Assembly: GCF_024266705.1 (NCBI RefSeq)
Contig: NZ_CP100758.1
Coordinates: 62,001 to 126,000 of the forward strand
Origin: Natrinema gelatinilyticum
GTDB lineage: Archaea > Halobacteriota > Halobacteria > Halobacteriales > Natrialbaceae
DNA: 64,000 nucleotides
Reading direction: 5' to 3'
The notes under the pieces were generated by a model. The model was given only the letters and a program-made list of their open reading frames with translations, was not told where the DNA came from and did not search any database. A program made the position numbers and the translations under genes. Within the stretch, counting starts at the first letter, position 1; each line of letters starts with the position of its first letter. This document shows, piece after piece, positions 7,770 through 16,429 of this stretch.

Positions 7770-8204
7770 TTACTCGTCCCATAAGCTGGTAATTCGTTCT
7801 TCGATGGTATCGAGTATGAGCCGCAGTACATCCCGATGATCGCTTGGCCACGAACTGTCCTCGCCGGGTGTCGGGGCTGTAGGTGGTGGATGAAAGTGGT
7901 TTCGTGTATTATGTGGGTTCGGATGCCGGTCCCACCGGCACTCCCAAGCGTGGTCTAGATGCACCTCTCGGTAATGAATTTTGAAGTCATCGTTCGTGTA
8001 CCAGCGAACAGTGAGACTCGCTTCCTCTACGGTTTCGGGATAGTGCGATAGTGCGAGTGTCACACGGAGTTCGAGATGTCCACTCGCATCCGTGATAGTC
8101 GCTCGAGCGACCTGAGCGGTGGCTTGGAGGCGTGTCTGGAGAAACTCGAGAATTGGGCGGTCGATAGGCGCGGGGCTACGTCCATCTCCTGCAGGTGGCG
8201 TCAT
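7770..8204 (-). CDS. TumE-like (DUF6516) putative toxin
   Basis: The 144-residue protein has a beta-rich core (HLELRVTLALSHYPETVEEASLTVRWYTND), the motif FKIHYREVHLDHAWECRWDRHPNPHNTRNHFHPPP, and a C-terminal helix RDVLRLILDTIEERI. The RWDxHPN...H..FHP block is the signature I associate with TumE/DUF6516 toxin-like proteins, whose action is not well established. It starts 8 nt after the HTH gene at 8213 stops, on the same strand, so the two are almost certainly one operon, the usual arrangement for a toxin-antitoxin-like pair. It could also be a non-toxic regulator partner. Confidence 0.6.
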   Translation of the reverse strand: MTPPAGDGRSPAPIDRPILEFLQTRLQATAQVARATITDASGHLELRVTLALSHYPETVEEASLTVRWYTNDDFKIHYREVHLDHAWECRWDRHPNPHNTRNHFHPPPTAPTPGEDSSWPSDHRDVLRLILDTIEERITSLWDE

Positions 8205-8212
8205 CGATGGGA

Positions 8213-8746
8213 TTACCCGGATGCGTGGTCGGTCTCAGCACCAGCGCGTTGCTGACGGGCGCGTTCGTAGTGCTTGCGCTCATCTCGAGCGGTCGCCCAG
8301 TCGGCAAGGTCGCTATACACATCGTCGATTGTCCGTTCATCGCTCGTCTCTGCAGCATCGACAGCGTCGACGGCTGCCGGCGTTGTGGCATCGTATGTGT
8401 CTTCGTAATCGGTAATCCGTGTCGTGAGCTTGCGGACGTGCTCTTGGAGTTCGTCGACGGTGTGCTCGGCAGCGAGCTGATTGATGCGCCGCCACTGGAA
8501 GTATGCATCATTGCGCTCGTAGGTCGTTGGATGGCCGTCATAGCGCGTGACGATCCCGAGGTCGCTGAACCAGCCCAGATATTTTCGAGCTGTCTTCGGG
8601 TCACATTCGGCCTGCTCTGCGATAGCGCTCGCCGTTGCAGGCTCGCGGGTCTGAAGAATTGTCCCGTAGATGCGCTGTTCAACGTCATCGTCACGAAACG
8701 CATCCTCAAAGGACGGGGGTCCATCTGGAGACTCTGTGTTGGACAT
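8213..8746 (-). CDS. HTH protein of the DUF7342 type, partner of the TumE-like gene
   Basis: The 177-residue protein has an acidic leader, then a winged helix: DDDVEQRIYGTILQTREPATASAIAEQAECDPKTARKYLGWFSDLGIVTRYDGHPTTYERND. A helical C-terminal domain follows with a coiled-coil stretch (TVDELQEHVRKLTTRITDYEDTYD). The C-terminus is unstructured and acidic. In haloarchaea this DUF7342 layout is regularly encoded immediately upstream of a TumE-like protein. By position it would be the antitoxin and autoregulator. Confidence 0.7.
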   Translation of the reverse strand: MSNTESPDGPPSFEDAFRDDDVEQRIYGTILQTREPATASAIAEQAECDPKTARKYLGWFSDLGIVTRYDGHPTTYERNDAYFQWRRINQLAAEHTVDELQEHVRKLTTRITDYEDTYDATTPAAVDAVDAAETSDERTIDDVYSDLADWATARDERKHYERARQQRAGAETDHASG

Positions 8747-8923
8747 ACTCGATCTTGCGTGGCTACCGATATAATTCTTACTTCGAGGAATAGTTTCCTG
8801 CTTAGATGAGGCCGGGTGTCCGTATCACTTCTTCTGTATTCTCCATGATTTCACGACTCATTCTGGCAAAGACTGTACTACGACGAAGAATGAACAACGG
8901 ACTGGTATATTGATGGCTGATGG

Positions 8924-9388
8924 CTACCTCTCGCCAGTCTGTGAGCCTGTTCGCAGTTTCCACGTTTGCTTCACCTGGAACGTATCTGGTTCCTCAGCAG
9001 GATGGGAATGACTCTGATTCGTCGCTAGTGGCGCGGGCCATGCGAGGCGATTGAGCAGTTCCTCACGGACGTCCTGCCGAGACATTGTCTGTTCGTGCCA
9101 GCCGAGCCGTTCGTCGTAATGACACTTCCTGAATCGCTGGCCGGTCGGATCGGCGGCGATGTACTGGGTTCGTTTGACTCCCCAGACGTTCGACGATCGA
9201 TACTCGGCACCGACATCTGCATGTGTGAGTTCGACGAGAACACACTCGACGAATGAGATGAGTGACTCTCGACTCCGATCGTTCGGAACGCGTAACTCGA
9301 GGACGGACCAAGGTGGTTTGGAGGGCTGTCGGTGGGCTGGGACTCGATTGATACCACGGTCTCGTGGGTGCTGTCGCTCAGAAGTCAT
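8924..9388 (-). CDS. Hypothetical haloarchaeal protein
   Basis: The 154-residue frame has an Arg/His-rich leader and then a compact core, VLELRVPNDRSRESLISFVECVLVELTHADVG, continuing with WGVKRTQYIAADPTGQRFRKCHYDERLGWHEQTMSRQDVREELLNRLAWP. The alternating beta-alpha pattern and lack of membrane segments suggest a soluble small domain. I do not recognise the family. A start further inside is possible. Confidence 0.45.
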   Translation of the reverse strand: MTSERQHPRDRGINRVPAHRQPSKPPWSVLELRVPNDRSRESLISFVECVLVELTHADVGAEYRSSNVWGVKRTQYIAADPTGQRFRKCHYDERLGWHEQTMSRQDVREELLNRLAWPAPLATNQSHSHPAEEPDTFQVKQTWKLRTGSQTGER

Positions 9389-9571
9389 ACGCTATCTCGG
9401 GACGGTTCGACCGCCCCGCACCCGTTCCCAGGGATGAAAAACACGAGATTACAGTCGCGACGGTATCGGTAGCTCGTTGCTCTGTTTCTTTGGTCCGAAG
9501 AATTCGTGAAACCCGCACTCAGTATAGGGAAGGAGTAATCAGTATCTACCCGCCACAAGTTGCAGGAGGTA

Positions 9572-9609
9572 GAAACCACGATACTACGTTGTTCAGTATC
9601 AGTGGTTTC
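9572..9609. terminator. Strong 14-bp hairpin between converging genes
   Basis: Arms at 9572-9585 (GAAACCACGATACT) and 9595-9609 pair over 14 bp with one bulged A and a 9-nt loop. It overlaps the 3' end of the minus gene at 9599-9781 and probably stabilises or terminates its transcript. Confidence 0.45.
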
Positions 9610-9781
9610 CAATATTGAGTGCTCTGACGGCCTCAGCTGGTGTGACATCACACGCGACGAGTTGGTCCGCAGCCAACTGCCACGCATGGTTGGCAAGGTC
9701 GGGATCGACATCTTCGGTCTCGTAGCTAAACTCCGCCAAAGCGACCGCAATCAGGAGGTCCTCCTGTCGATTGGAGAGCAT
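9599..9781 (-). CDS. Small helical hypothetical protein (60 aa)
   Basis: Sixty residues from ATG 9779-9781: MLSNRQEDLLIAVALAEFSYETEDVDPDLANHAWQLAADQLVACDVTPAEAVRAL. The sequence is fully helical, acidic and typical of haloarchaeal coding composition, with no motif I can assign. It is isolated, with no neighbour on the same strand closer than about 200 bases. Confidence 0.5.
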   Translation of the reverse strand: MLSNRQEDLLIAVALAEFSYETEDVDPDLANHAWQLAADQLVACDVTPAEAVRALNIGNH

Positions 9782-9980
9782 CGCTGTCGTTGGCCGCGGC
9801 CTTGGATAAAAAGAGTGGGTTATTCTACAGACTGGACAGGACGAGTGCCTTGGGGCTTGCTCCCGAGGTACTTCACCAAAATCACGGGTGCTTCGTTCGG
9901 TAACGTGGCTTCCAGTCTGGTGTTGACAGTACTATCCTATTGGACGGAACACTCAAACGCCTCCTTTGACATGAACAGGT

Positions 9981-11435
9981 ATGGGCCGAGCGATCCTCGT
10001 AGTCTTCGTGACGCTCCTCGTCGTTCTTGCGGGATGTGTGGGCGGCACCGAAGGTGCCGAGAACGTGATCGACGACTCTCAGTCGGTTGGGGATTCCCTC
10101 GATGTCGTCGAGCTGAACGTTGCGGACGTATCGCCCGATGAAGAGTACATCGTCCTCCAGAACACCGCCGATGAGCCCGTCGATTTGTCCGGGTTTGAAC
10201 TCCGAGACCGAGAGGGTGGGCAAGTTGATGGCGGCCTCTCACCGTTTTCGTTTCCAAGTGAGTTCATCCTCGAGCCCGGGGAGACGGTGAAGATAACGAC
10301 CGGTGAAGGCGACTCAACGGAGAGCGAACTGTACTGGGGGTACAACGTGAATATCTGGCGAGACGATGGCGATGTGGTTCGGCTCGTTGACGCCAATGGC
10401 CAAGTCGTACTCGAGCACGCTTACGGCGATATCGATCTCGATGAGCCGGATGGCGATATAGAAGGCGATAACGGTGACGAGAGCGATGGAGACGGTGCGA
10501 GTACTGTCGAAGGCGAACTCGAGATTCACCACATCGACGTTGGGCAAGGCGATTCGACCCTTCTCGTCACGCCAGCCAATGAGACAATTCTGATCGACAG
10601 TGGCGACTGGCGACAGGATGGCAGTGAGGTCATCGCGTATCTTGACGCCCAGGGGATCGATCGGATCGACCACCTCGTTGCGACGCATGCCGATGCCGAT
10701 CACATCGGTGGCCACGCCGCTGTGATCGAGCACTTCGAGACGACTGGTGAGGGCGTTGGGGCCGCGTACGATTCGGGTGTTCCATCGGATTCAGCTACCT
10801 ATGAGAACTACCTCGATACCGTCGACGAGTACGATGTCGATCTTCTCCTCGTCGAAAGCGGTGACGAACTGCCGCTTGAGGGCGGCGTCTCCGCCCAGGT
10901 GATGAACCCGCCTGCTGGGGACGCTGGGAGCGACGTTAACGACAACAGTGTAGTGTTGGCATTCGAGTTTGGCGACTTCCAGTATTTAGCGCCCGGCGAT
11001 GTCGATACTGGTGTCGAGCAGCGGCTAGTTGACGAGTGGGGAAGTGATCTCGAGAGCGACGTCTACAAAGCTGGCCATCACGGCCCATCGACCTCCACGA
11101 GTGAGGTCTTCGTAGACGCCATTGGTCCTGAGACGGCCATCATCTCGAGTGCCTACGACTCACAGTACGGGCATCCGAGTGACGAGGTACTCGAACGGTT
11201 TGCCGATCGGGATATCGAAACGTACTGGACTGGGGTACACGGCAATATTGTGGTCAAAACCGATGGGACGTCGATCGCTGTCGAGACGAGTGAGTCGTTC
11301 TCAACGGATCCAGCGGATATCCTCGCGGAAACGCCCGACTCTGACGACGAAACGAATGCACTGGCACTACGACCGCTTGCCGCAGATGAGGCAGCCAGTG
11401 GGATTGATGCGACTGTCGCCCTTGCTATGGGGTGA
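9981..11435 (+). CDS. Secreted lipoprotein with lamin-tail domain and ComEC-like metallo-beta-lactamase domain
   Basis: The 484-residue protein opens with a signal peptide and lipobox (VVLAGC), so it is exported and lipid-anchored. Residues about 40-150 form a lamin-tail domain (VVELNVADVSPDEEYIVLQNTADEPVDLSGFELRD...). After an acidic linker a metallo-beta-lactamase domain follows from about 180: IDVGQGDSTLLV, metal site THADADHIGGH, then NDNSVVLAFEFG, LAPGDVD and YKAGHHGPSTS, all typical of the nuclease-like domain of ComEC/Rec2. The combination suggests extracellular DNA or nucleotide phosphodiester hydrolysis. The DUF3006 gene starts 5 nt after this gene ends. An ATG at 9981 gives the full signal peptide. 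Confidence 0.85.
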   Translation: MGRAILVVFVTLLVVLAGCVGGTEGAENVIDDSQSVGDSLDVVELNVADVSPDEEYIVLQNTADEPVDLSGFELRDREGGQVDGGLSPFSFPSEFILEPGETVKITTGEGDSTESELYWGYNVNIWRDDGDVVRLVDANGQVVLEHAYGDIDLDEPDGDIEGDNGDESDGDGASTVEGELEIHHIDVGQGDSTLLVTPANETILIDSGDWRQDGSEVIAYLDAQGIDRIDHLVATHADADHIGGHAAVIEHFETTGEGVGAAYDSGVPSDSATYENYLDTVDEYDVDLLLVESGDELPLEGGVSAQVMNPPAGDAGSDVNDNSVVLAFEFGDFQYLAPGDVDTGVEQRLVDEWGSDLESDVYKAGHHGPSTSTSEVFVDAIGPETAIISSAYDSQYGHPSDEVLERFADRDIETYWTGVHGNIVVKTDGTSIAVETSESFSTDPADILAETPDSDDETNALALRPLAADEAASGIDATVALAMG

Positions 11436-11440
11436 GAAAA

Positions 11441-11719
11441 ATGGATGGGACCTACACTGGCGTTGTTGATCGGATTGAAGACGGCGAGATTGCCATCATC
11501 TTGCTTGAAGAAGACGAGCAGGTGATCGAGCAAGTGGATGTCCTCGCTGATCGACTCCCAGAACCCGCTCGAACGGACGGTGGCGTGCTGTCGGTGACGC
11601 TCAAGGATAGTGAGGTCGTGTCGATGGAGTACCGACCGGAAGCAACGCGAGAGCGCCGTGAATCTGTTCAGGAGAAACTGGATCGGTTGTCCGAGCGGTT
11701 ATCCGATCGCGAGGAATGA
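11441..11719 (+). CDS. DUF3006 protein
   Basis: The 92-residue protein reads MDGTYTGVVDRIEDGEIAIILLEEDEQVIEQVDVLADRLPEPARTDGGVLSVTLKDSEV, a small all-beta domain of the DUF3006 family, followed by a charged helix (RRESVQEKLDRLSERLSD). Members of this family are regularly encoded beside ComEC-like metallo-beta-lactamase genes in bacteria and haloarchaea, as here. Start ATG 11441; a GTG at 11432 would overlap the upstream gene by 4 nt and is also possible. Confidence 0.85.
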   Translation: MDGTYTGVVDRIEDGEIAIILLEEDEQVIEQVDVLADRLPEPARTDGGVLSVTLKDSEVVSMEYRPEATRERRESVQEKLDRLSERLSDREE

Positions 11720-12012
11720 GTTGACTATTCGTTGACGAACAGAAAATCGAGCGTGCTCAACGCTTACCTGTACTTGCTGCGCTGTTATTCGAGGATGTCA
11801 TAGAACGGTTCGCATACCCTCTCTGCGCCTACCCGACGAACGGTAAGTATAGGAGACTCACATACCAGTTCAGGTCGAAATCCACCTGGCACCTGTCAGG
11901 AACCGCCTGCAAGATATAGTGGATGAGTTCAGCACGACATTTTTATTTGTTTCACACCAAAATCGGTGAACCATCTGCTCAATGGTTCCTGCAAACTTAT
12001 CAATTCAGCCGA
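11720..12012. other. Intergenic stretch, no gene seen
   Basis: No convincing frame on either strand. It contains GATGTCATAGAA near 11796, a short motif that recurs at about 40963 and 47257, both next to insertion-sequence debris, so this may be a trace of an old IS end. Confidence 0.4.
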
Positions 12013-12186
12013 TTAAGTTTGGAATCCCTTCAATTCACTAAGTGCGTATCCAATAGCCAGACCTCCGGACAGAAGGCCTATTGTCCCCAGCAGTTGGTTT
12101 CGTGGAACAACAGTCGTTTGAGACACCACCAGCAAGGCCATCAGCATGACGTGCACGGCGAGTAGACGGTCGGTTCGATCGGACAT
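12013..12186 (-). CDS. Small membrane protein (57 aa)
   Basis: From ATG 12184-12186: MSDRTDRLLAVHVMLMALLVVSQTTVV, a turn with PRNQLLG, then TIGLLSGGLAIGYALSELKGFQT. Two hydrophobic helices separated by a short loop make a hairpin membrane protein. No family recognised; tiny proteins like this are common beside mobile DNA in haloarchaea. Confidence 0.45.
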   Translation of the reverse strand: MSDRTDRLLAVHVMLMALLVVSQTTVVPRNQLLGTIGLLSGGLAIGYALSELKGFQT

Positions 12187-12414
12187 ATGATCACACACTA
12201 TTTGTTTGATATAAGTCGTTCGGTTTTTCGCCTATATTGATCGATAGGTAGATCCTCTTCCCTAAATGATAACTGGACGTGTGAACTACTGTGAGTCCAC
12301 AATTCGTTCGGTGATTTTGAGACCAATATAGACGATTCCTCCTACGAAAAGTCCGTTTAGCTGTAATTGAGGGCGCTAAGCCACCTTCTGCTCACGGCGA
12401 CGCCGTTCGCATGG

Positions 12415-12519
12415 TCAGCGGGACCGACGGTCCACGAATGGGATGTGAATTAATAAAGCGACTGCTGCGCCAAGGGCCGCAAGAAAACCTGCAGCAAACG
12501 CGCGCCAGAGCTTGGTCAT
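12415..12519 (-). CDS. Very small membrane peptide (34 aa)
   Basis: ATG at 12517-12519 opens MTKLWRAFAAGFLAALGAAV, followed by ALLIHIPFVDRRSR and a TGA at 12415-12417. One membrane helix with a basic C-terminus. Composition is coding-like (high third-position GC) in an otherwise AT-rich stretch. Confidence 0.35.
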   Translation of the reverse strand: MTKLWRAFAAGFLAALGAAVALLIHIPFVDRRSR

Positions 12520-12779
12520 ATTGAATTTCTAATAATTATCCACATAAAAATTCAGATTTATTGATAGGAGCAATCTATAGTGAACGATCTGTTCATCACC
12601 TGTACTGAGTAATCGCCCCTTCGCAAATTGACTCTTAACCCGTGCGACATTCGCGCCCTGTATTCATCACGTGATTTCGAATATCTCTTAGCTCTGATAG
12701 ACAGTCCAACATTGAATAAACTGCCGTGTTGACTCGATGGAAATTCTGCTATCCCATAAGAGCGTGAAACAAGTATGGG

Positions 12780-12952
12780 ACGCAAGAGACCGAGATCTAT
12801 TCCGTGCCCCAAAGCACGTGGTGTTGACTGGTCCGAGTGCGTAGGAAGCCGAGTCCTGGGCAGTACAGCCCGACTGCCGCCAGGAGCGGCAGTCGGGAAA
12901 GCCCGCATAGGTGAATCTCTGTTTCACGCATCAGCGTTCCGAGGTGAATCCA
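12780..12952 (+). ncRNA. IS110 5' non-coding end, bridge-RNA candidate
   Basis: The 170 bases before the IS110 recombinase are non-coding and contain a perfect 12-bp hairpin (12869-12880 with 12886-12897, loop CAGGA). In IS110-family elements the non-coding end next to the recombinase encodes the bridge RNA that pairs with both target and donor DNA. Position, size and the conspicuous stem-loop fit; the binding loops cannot be assigned from one copy. Confidence 0.4.
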
Positions 12953-13951
12953 ATGTTCATTGGAATCGACGTGCACAAACGGTACTCACAAATCGCAGTA
13001 TTGGACGAAAACGGTGAGATTGTCGAAGAGGTTCGCGTCGAAAACGCGAACCTCGACGACTTTGCCCAGCAGTACGTTGGGTCAAAAGCCGCGCTTGAAG
13101 CGACTAGCAATTACTACCACATCCATGATACTCTTTCAGAGTATCTGGATGTGATCGTTGCTAATCCAGGCGAACTAAAGTTAATCTCCGACTCGGACAA
13201 GAAAACTGATCGCGTCGACGCGAAACAACTTGCTCGGATGGTTCGGTTAGGCTCGATTCCTGAAAGCTATGTTCCTACCGACGAGGTTCGGCAAGCCCGC
13301 GCACTTGTGCGCGGGCGCCAGAAGCTCGTTGAGAACCGGACTGAGTATGCGAACAAGATCCATGGTTTGTTGAGTGACCACGGGATCGCTCAGGAGGTGA
13401 AACCGCTGAGTGTGAAGGGACGAGAGTTCCTCGCGGAACTCTCGCTCCCGGCGCCGTGGGATGCGCTGTTGGAGTCGTATCTAGAGCTTATTCAGACACT
13501 CACTGAGCAGATTGAGTCGTTGGAAGCGGAGATCGAGGAACGGGCTGGGTCTCTGAAGGAGACCCAGCTCCTGATGACGATTCCTGGCGTGAGTTATTTT
13601 ACGGCGTTGACGATTTACGCGGAGTTGGGAGAGATCGCCCGGTTTGATCGGGCCAAGGAGGTCGTAAGCTACGTCGGGCTGAACCCGATAATCCGCGAGT
13701 CTGGCGACTCGCGGTTTGAGGGAAGTATCTCGAAACGAGGGTCAGGGCGAGTTCGGTGGCTGCTTGTTCAAGCGTCGTACACAGCGGTTCATACGTGCGA
13801 AGACGAGTACCTTAGCCGGTTTTACAACCGATTAGCCCGAAAGAAGAACTCGAAAACAGCGATTGTAGCAACCGCTCGGAAGCTGCTGGTTTCAATGTAT
13901 CATATGCTGGACCGTGAGGAGGTGTACGATCCACCAGGGGTGAGTGCCTGA
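12953..13951 (+). CDS. IS110-family transposase (DEDD recombinase)
   Basis: This 332-residue protein is a complete IS110 recombinase. The N-terminal RuvC-like DEDD domain starts MFIGIDVHKRYSQIAVLD, continues with LEATSNYYHIHD and the DKKTDRVDAKQLARM element. A coiled coil follows (LLESYLELIQTLTEQIESLEAEIEE) and then the IS116/IS110/IS902 C-terminal domain with MTIPGVSYFTALTIYAELG and SYVGLNPIIRESG plus the catalytic serine region GSISKRGSGRVRW. ATG 12953 is preferred because the domain begins there. A 260-base piece of a close relative lies at 35568-35830. Confidence 0.95.
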   Translation: MFIGIDVHKRYSQIAVLDENGEIVEEVRVENANLDDFAQQYVGSKAALEATSNYYHIHDTLSEYLDVIVANPGELKLISDSDKKTDRVDAKQLARMVRLGSIPESYVPTDEVRQARALVRGRQKLVENRTEYANKIHGLLSDHGIAQEVKPLSVKGREFLAELSLPAPWDALLESYLELIQTLTEQIESLEAEIEERAGSLKETQLLMTIPGVSYFTALTIYAELGEIARFDRAKEVVSYVGLNPIIRESGDSRFEGSISKRGSGRVRWLLVQASYTAVHTCEDEYLSRFYNRLARKKNSKTAIVATARKLLVSMYHMLDREEVYDPPGVSA

Positions 13952-13971
13952 GCGCCGCCGGGGCGGCGCTC
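13950..13971. terminator. GC-rich hairpin at the end of the IS110 transposase
   Basis: GAGCGCCGCC (13950-13959) pairs perfectly with GGCGGCGCTC (13962-13971) around a GG loop, directly over the stop codon. It likely ends transcription or forms part of the element's right end. Confidence 0.6.
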
Positions 13972-14178
13972 ATTGGCCGGTTGGTGGTAACGTTAGCGAC
14001 TGCTCTCACTACCAAGAAGTCTCCCGCCTGATGGCTGTTACAGTAGCCATCGGTTCGCCGGTTGTCGATTCTACGCTCGAAAATTACAGCAAGTCCTCGT
14101 CGCCCGAAGAATTATCTTAGCAAACGTGGTTTGTTTAACCAGCAGAATTTCCATAGGTGAATAGCTATTGAATCATAG

Positions 14179-15003
14179 TTAGAGTGGCTCACAGAGCGGT
14201 TCTATATTGGCGATGGCGAACATGAGGACGATCTCACGAAACTGTCGATACCAGCCCAGCGCTCGCACGGCGTCGCCGAGCGAGCGCTTCGTCGTTGAGT
14301 AGGAAGTTTCGGCCATCCAGCGCTGTGAGTAGCCTTTTGCCCGGATGAGCGCGTTATGTCCTACCGTGAGTGGTCTCGATCCACGTTGTAAGATGAGCGG
14401 TTCGACACCGAGCGCATAGAATTCGTACTTGGTGTGCCAGTTGTGGAAGGCTTTGTCAGCCGAGACGGACAGCAGGTCGTCCGCCGGAACGCGGACGACC
14501 TGCGGCCCAGTCTTCGTATCGTGTTTCCACCGTGCTGAGATATGCACGTCGAGAACAGCGAGTGAGTCTACATCGGTTAATGTCGTCACTTTCAGCGTCT
14601 GCACGTCACTTCCAGACCGCTGGCGGTAGTACGAGGAGGCTGAGCGGCGATCGAAGAACGTACTGTCGAGAGCTGCGTGACCAGACTGCGGGTGTTGCTG
14701 CGCTGAAACGCGCAGCAACGCCCGCCACACCCACATTTTGAGACGGTCGAACGATTTGTAGATCGTGGTGAACTCAGGAAGATCGTCTCGGTCTAAGCCG
14801 AGCACATCACGAATCTCGGTCATGTACTTCAGCCGATTCGGCGTTTCATGGTAGCTGTGGCCGTCTTCGAGCCGGAAACAGTGCAGAACGACGTGCACCC
14901 AGCGGGCGAACCCGCCGCTGGCGGGCTCGCCCGCGTGCTTCCCCAACGCTTGTTTGGCTAGGTGGCGACACTGCTCAACGAAGTCGAGGAGATCGACTTC
15001 CAT
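14179..15003 (-). CDS. IS5-family transposase (intact)
   Basis: The 274-residue DDE transposase has an N-terminal helical part (MEVDLLDFVEQCRHLAKQALGKH), an internal DLPEFTTIYKSFDRLKMWVWRALLRVS segment, the first catalytic Asp in HAALDSTFFDR, a second in SADKAFHNWHTKYE and the C-terminal RWMAETSYSTTKRSLGDAVRALGWYRQFREIVLMF that carries the catalytic Glu. No interruptions. Imperfect inverted ends with the core GAATAGC lie near 14159-14175 and 15058-15076. A deleted copy of the same element is present at 60722-61004. Confidence 0.9.
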   Translation of the reverse strand: MEVDLLDFVEQCRHLAKQALGKHAGEPASGGFARWVHVVLHCFRLEDGHSYHETPNRLKYMTEIRDVLGLDRDDLPEFTTIYKSFDRLKMWVWRALLRVSAQQHPQSGHAALDSTFFDRRSASSYYRQRSGSDVQTLKVTTLTDVDSLAVLDVHISARWKHDTKTGPQVVRVPADDLLSVSADKAFHNWHTKYEFYALGVEPLILQRGSRPLTVGHNALIRAKGYSQRWMAETSYSTTKRSLGDAVRALGWYRQFREIVLMFAIANIEPLCEPL

Positions 15004-15160
15004 AGGTCAGAATCGATTTCCTCGGCTTCGCCCTTCTAACCCGTGATATCAGCCGATTGGATCGCTATTCAACACGGCAGAATAAACAGACTTACTTATC
15101 GAATCGAGTTCTTCTACCATAACTCACTCTGAATTGAATAAACGATCCTCCCTACGATTG

Positions 15161-16429
15161 TTACTTAGAGCTATCGCCGAATAATCGTCCCCACAGAGAG
15201 GATGGCTCTGAAGCGCTGTCACAGTCAGACATCGTCTCGGCTTGTCCTTCTCGAGTCTGCTCTATCTCTCGGTTACGCTCTGCAAGTTCGCTTTTGAGAT
15301 CCTCAACCGTTGCCTCAAGGTAATCGATACGCTCATTTTTCTGTTCGAGGGTAGCCTCGAGTTCGTCGACACGGTCGGTCAATAGCCGATTTTTCTCGAC
15401 CAGATACGCACGATTCTGATTCCGTTCCGATTTATCACCGGTGTCAGCGGTCGACGACTCGCTCGTTCTGGGAACAGATTTGGTTGATGCCTCTCGAGTA
15501 TCGGGATCGTAGAACTCAGAGGTACTCGCAACCGCTCGCTCGATGGTCTTCTCGCCGTACGTAGAGCTGTCAGCGTAGTGGACTTCATCCCACTTGTCTC
15601 GGAGCAACCCCGATTGGCGGAAGAGTCGGTCCATTTGCTGTTGATCATCGCCAGTCCAGAACGCCAGCAGACAACACAGTGCCATATCCGCTTCTGACTG
15701 ACTCTCGTAGCCGGCAGTCGAGCCACGCCACAACCGCTCGAACTTCTCGCCGTTCGATGCATTCCGCGCTCGCTCGAGCAGATCCTTGTCCTCGAGGTCG
15801 ACATCGGTATGGGCTGCACTGCCCGTCGTTTCCGTCTCGTCCCCAGTGCGACGGCTCACAGATTCATGCTCTGGATCTGGTTCGGGGTCTTGGACGTACT
15901 CACGGTGGATCGCTACCAGTGCGTCCTGTCGACGTCCGACACGAGATGGCGTGTCCTCAAGGCGGTCGCCGGTAACAGTAAAAAACCGAGCTGTGTCGTA
16001 TAGTTCGATACTTCCTCGACGGTTCCGACCTAGAGGTAACTCTCCTTTGATGAGCACATGATACCCAGTGCCCGACGGAGAGATTTCCGTATAGGAATCG
16101 AGGCGCTCGATGATATCCAGCGCTGTTTCGTCGACGTCGCCGCTTTCGGGATCTCGACAGTCATCCAGATCCACGCCGACGATTGGATCGTCGTCGGTAA
16201 AGACGAAGCCGATGCCATCGGCGTTCCCTGTGTCAGCGTACTCGAGCGCTGTCTCGAACGACGCCCATGTTTCGGGATCCGTCGATGACGCGAACGCATC
16301 ACTGCCTGGCGTCACTGGTATCTTCGTTGGCTTCCCATCCCGAAGTTCTTCTTTCCAGCACACCCACTGGTCACGATCTCGCAAATCTGCTGGGAGTACT
16401 GTTCTATCGAATGATGGTGTAGAACTCAT
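15161..16429 (-). CDS. NrS-1-like archaeo-eukaryotic primase-polymerase
   Basis: From ATG 16427-16429 the protein has about 422 residues. The N-terminal domain (to about 190) is a primase-polymerase of the AEP fold: DQWVCWKEELRDGKPTKIPV, catalytic VGVDLDDC, and SGTGYHVLIKG with the active-site His. A helix bundle follows (DMALCCLLAFWTGDDQQQMDRLFRQSGL), as in phage NrS-1 polymerase, where it binds the template. The C-terminal third is a long coiled coil and a short tail. It makes primers or copies short ssDNA. Being last in the T4SS gene block, it likely primes the transferred strand or plasmid replication. Confidence 0.85.
   Translation of the reverse strand: MSSTPSFDRTVLPADLRDRDQWVCWKEELRDGKPTKIPVTPGSDAFASSTDPETWASFETALEYADTGNADGIGFVFTDDDPIVGVDLDDCRDPESGDVDETALDIIERLDSYTEISPSGTGYHVLIKGELPLGRNRRGSIELYDTARFFTVTGDRLEDTPSRVGRRQDALVAIHREYVQDPEPDPEHESVSRRTGDETETTGSAAHTDVDLEDKDLLERARNASNGEKFERLWRGSTAGYESQSEADMALCCLLAFWTGDDQQQMDRLFRQSGLLRDKWDEVHYADSSTYGEKTIERAVASTSEFYDPDTREASTKSVPRTSESSTADTGDKSERNQNRAYLVEKNRLLTDRVDELEATLEQKNERIDYLEATVEDLKSELAERNREIEQTREGQAETMSDCDSASEPSSLWGRLFGDSSK

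Noticed and set aside
12558-12927. Minus-strand frames upstream of IS110
   Set aside because: Non-acidic, irregular composition; the stretch is better explained as promoter and non-coding element end.
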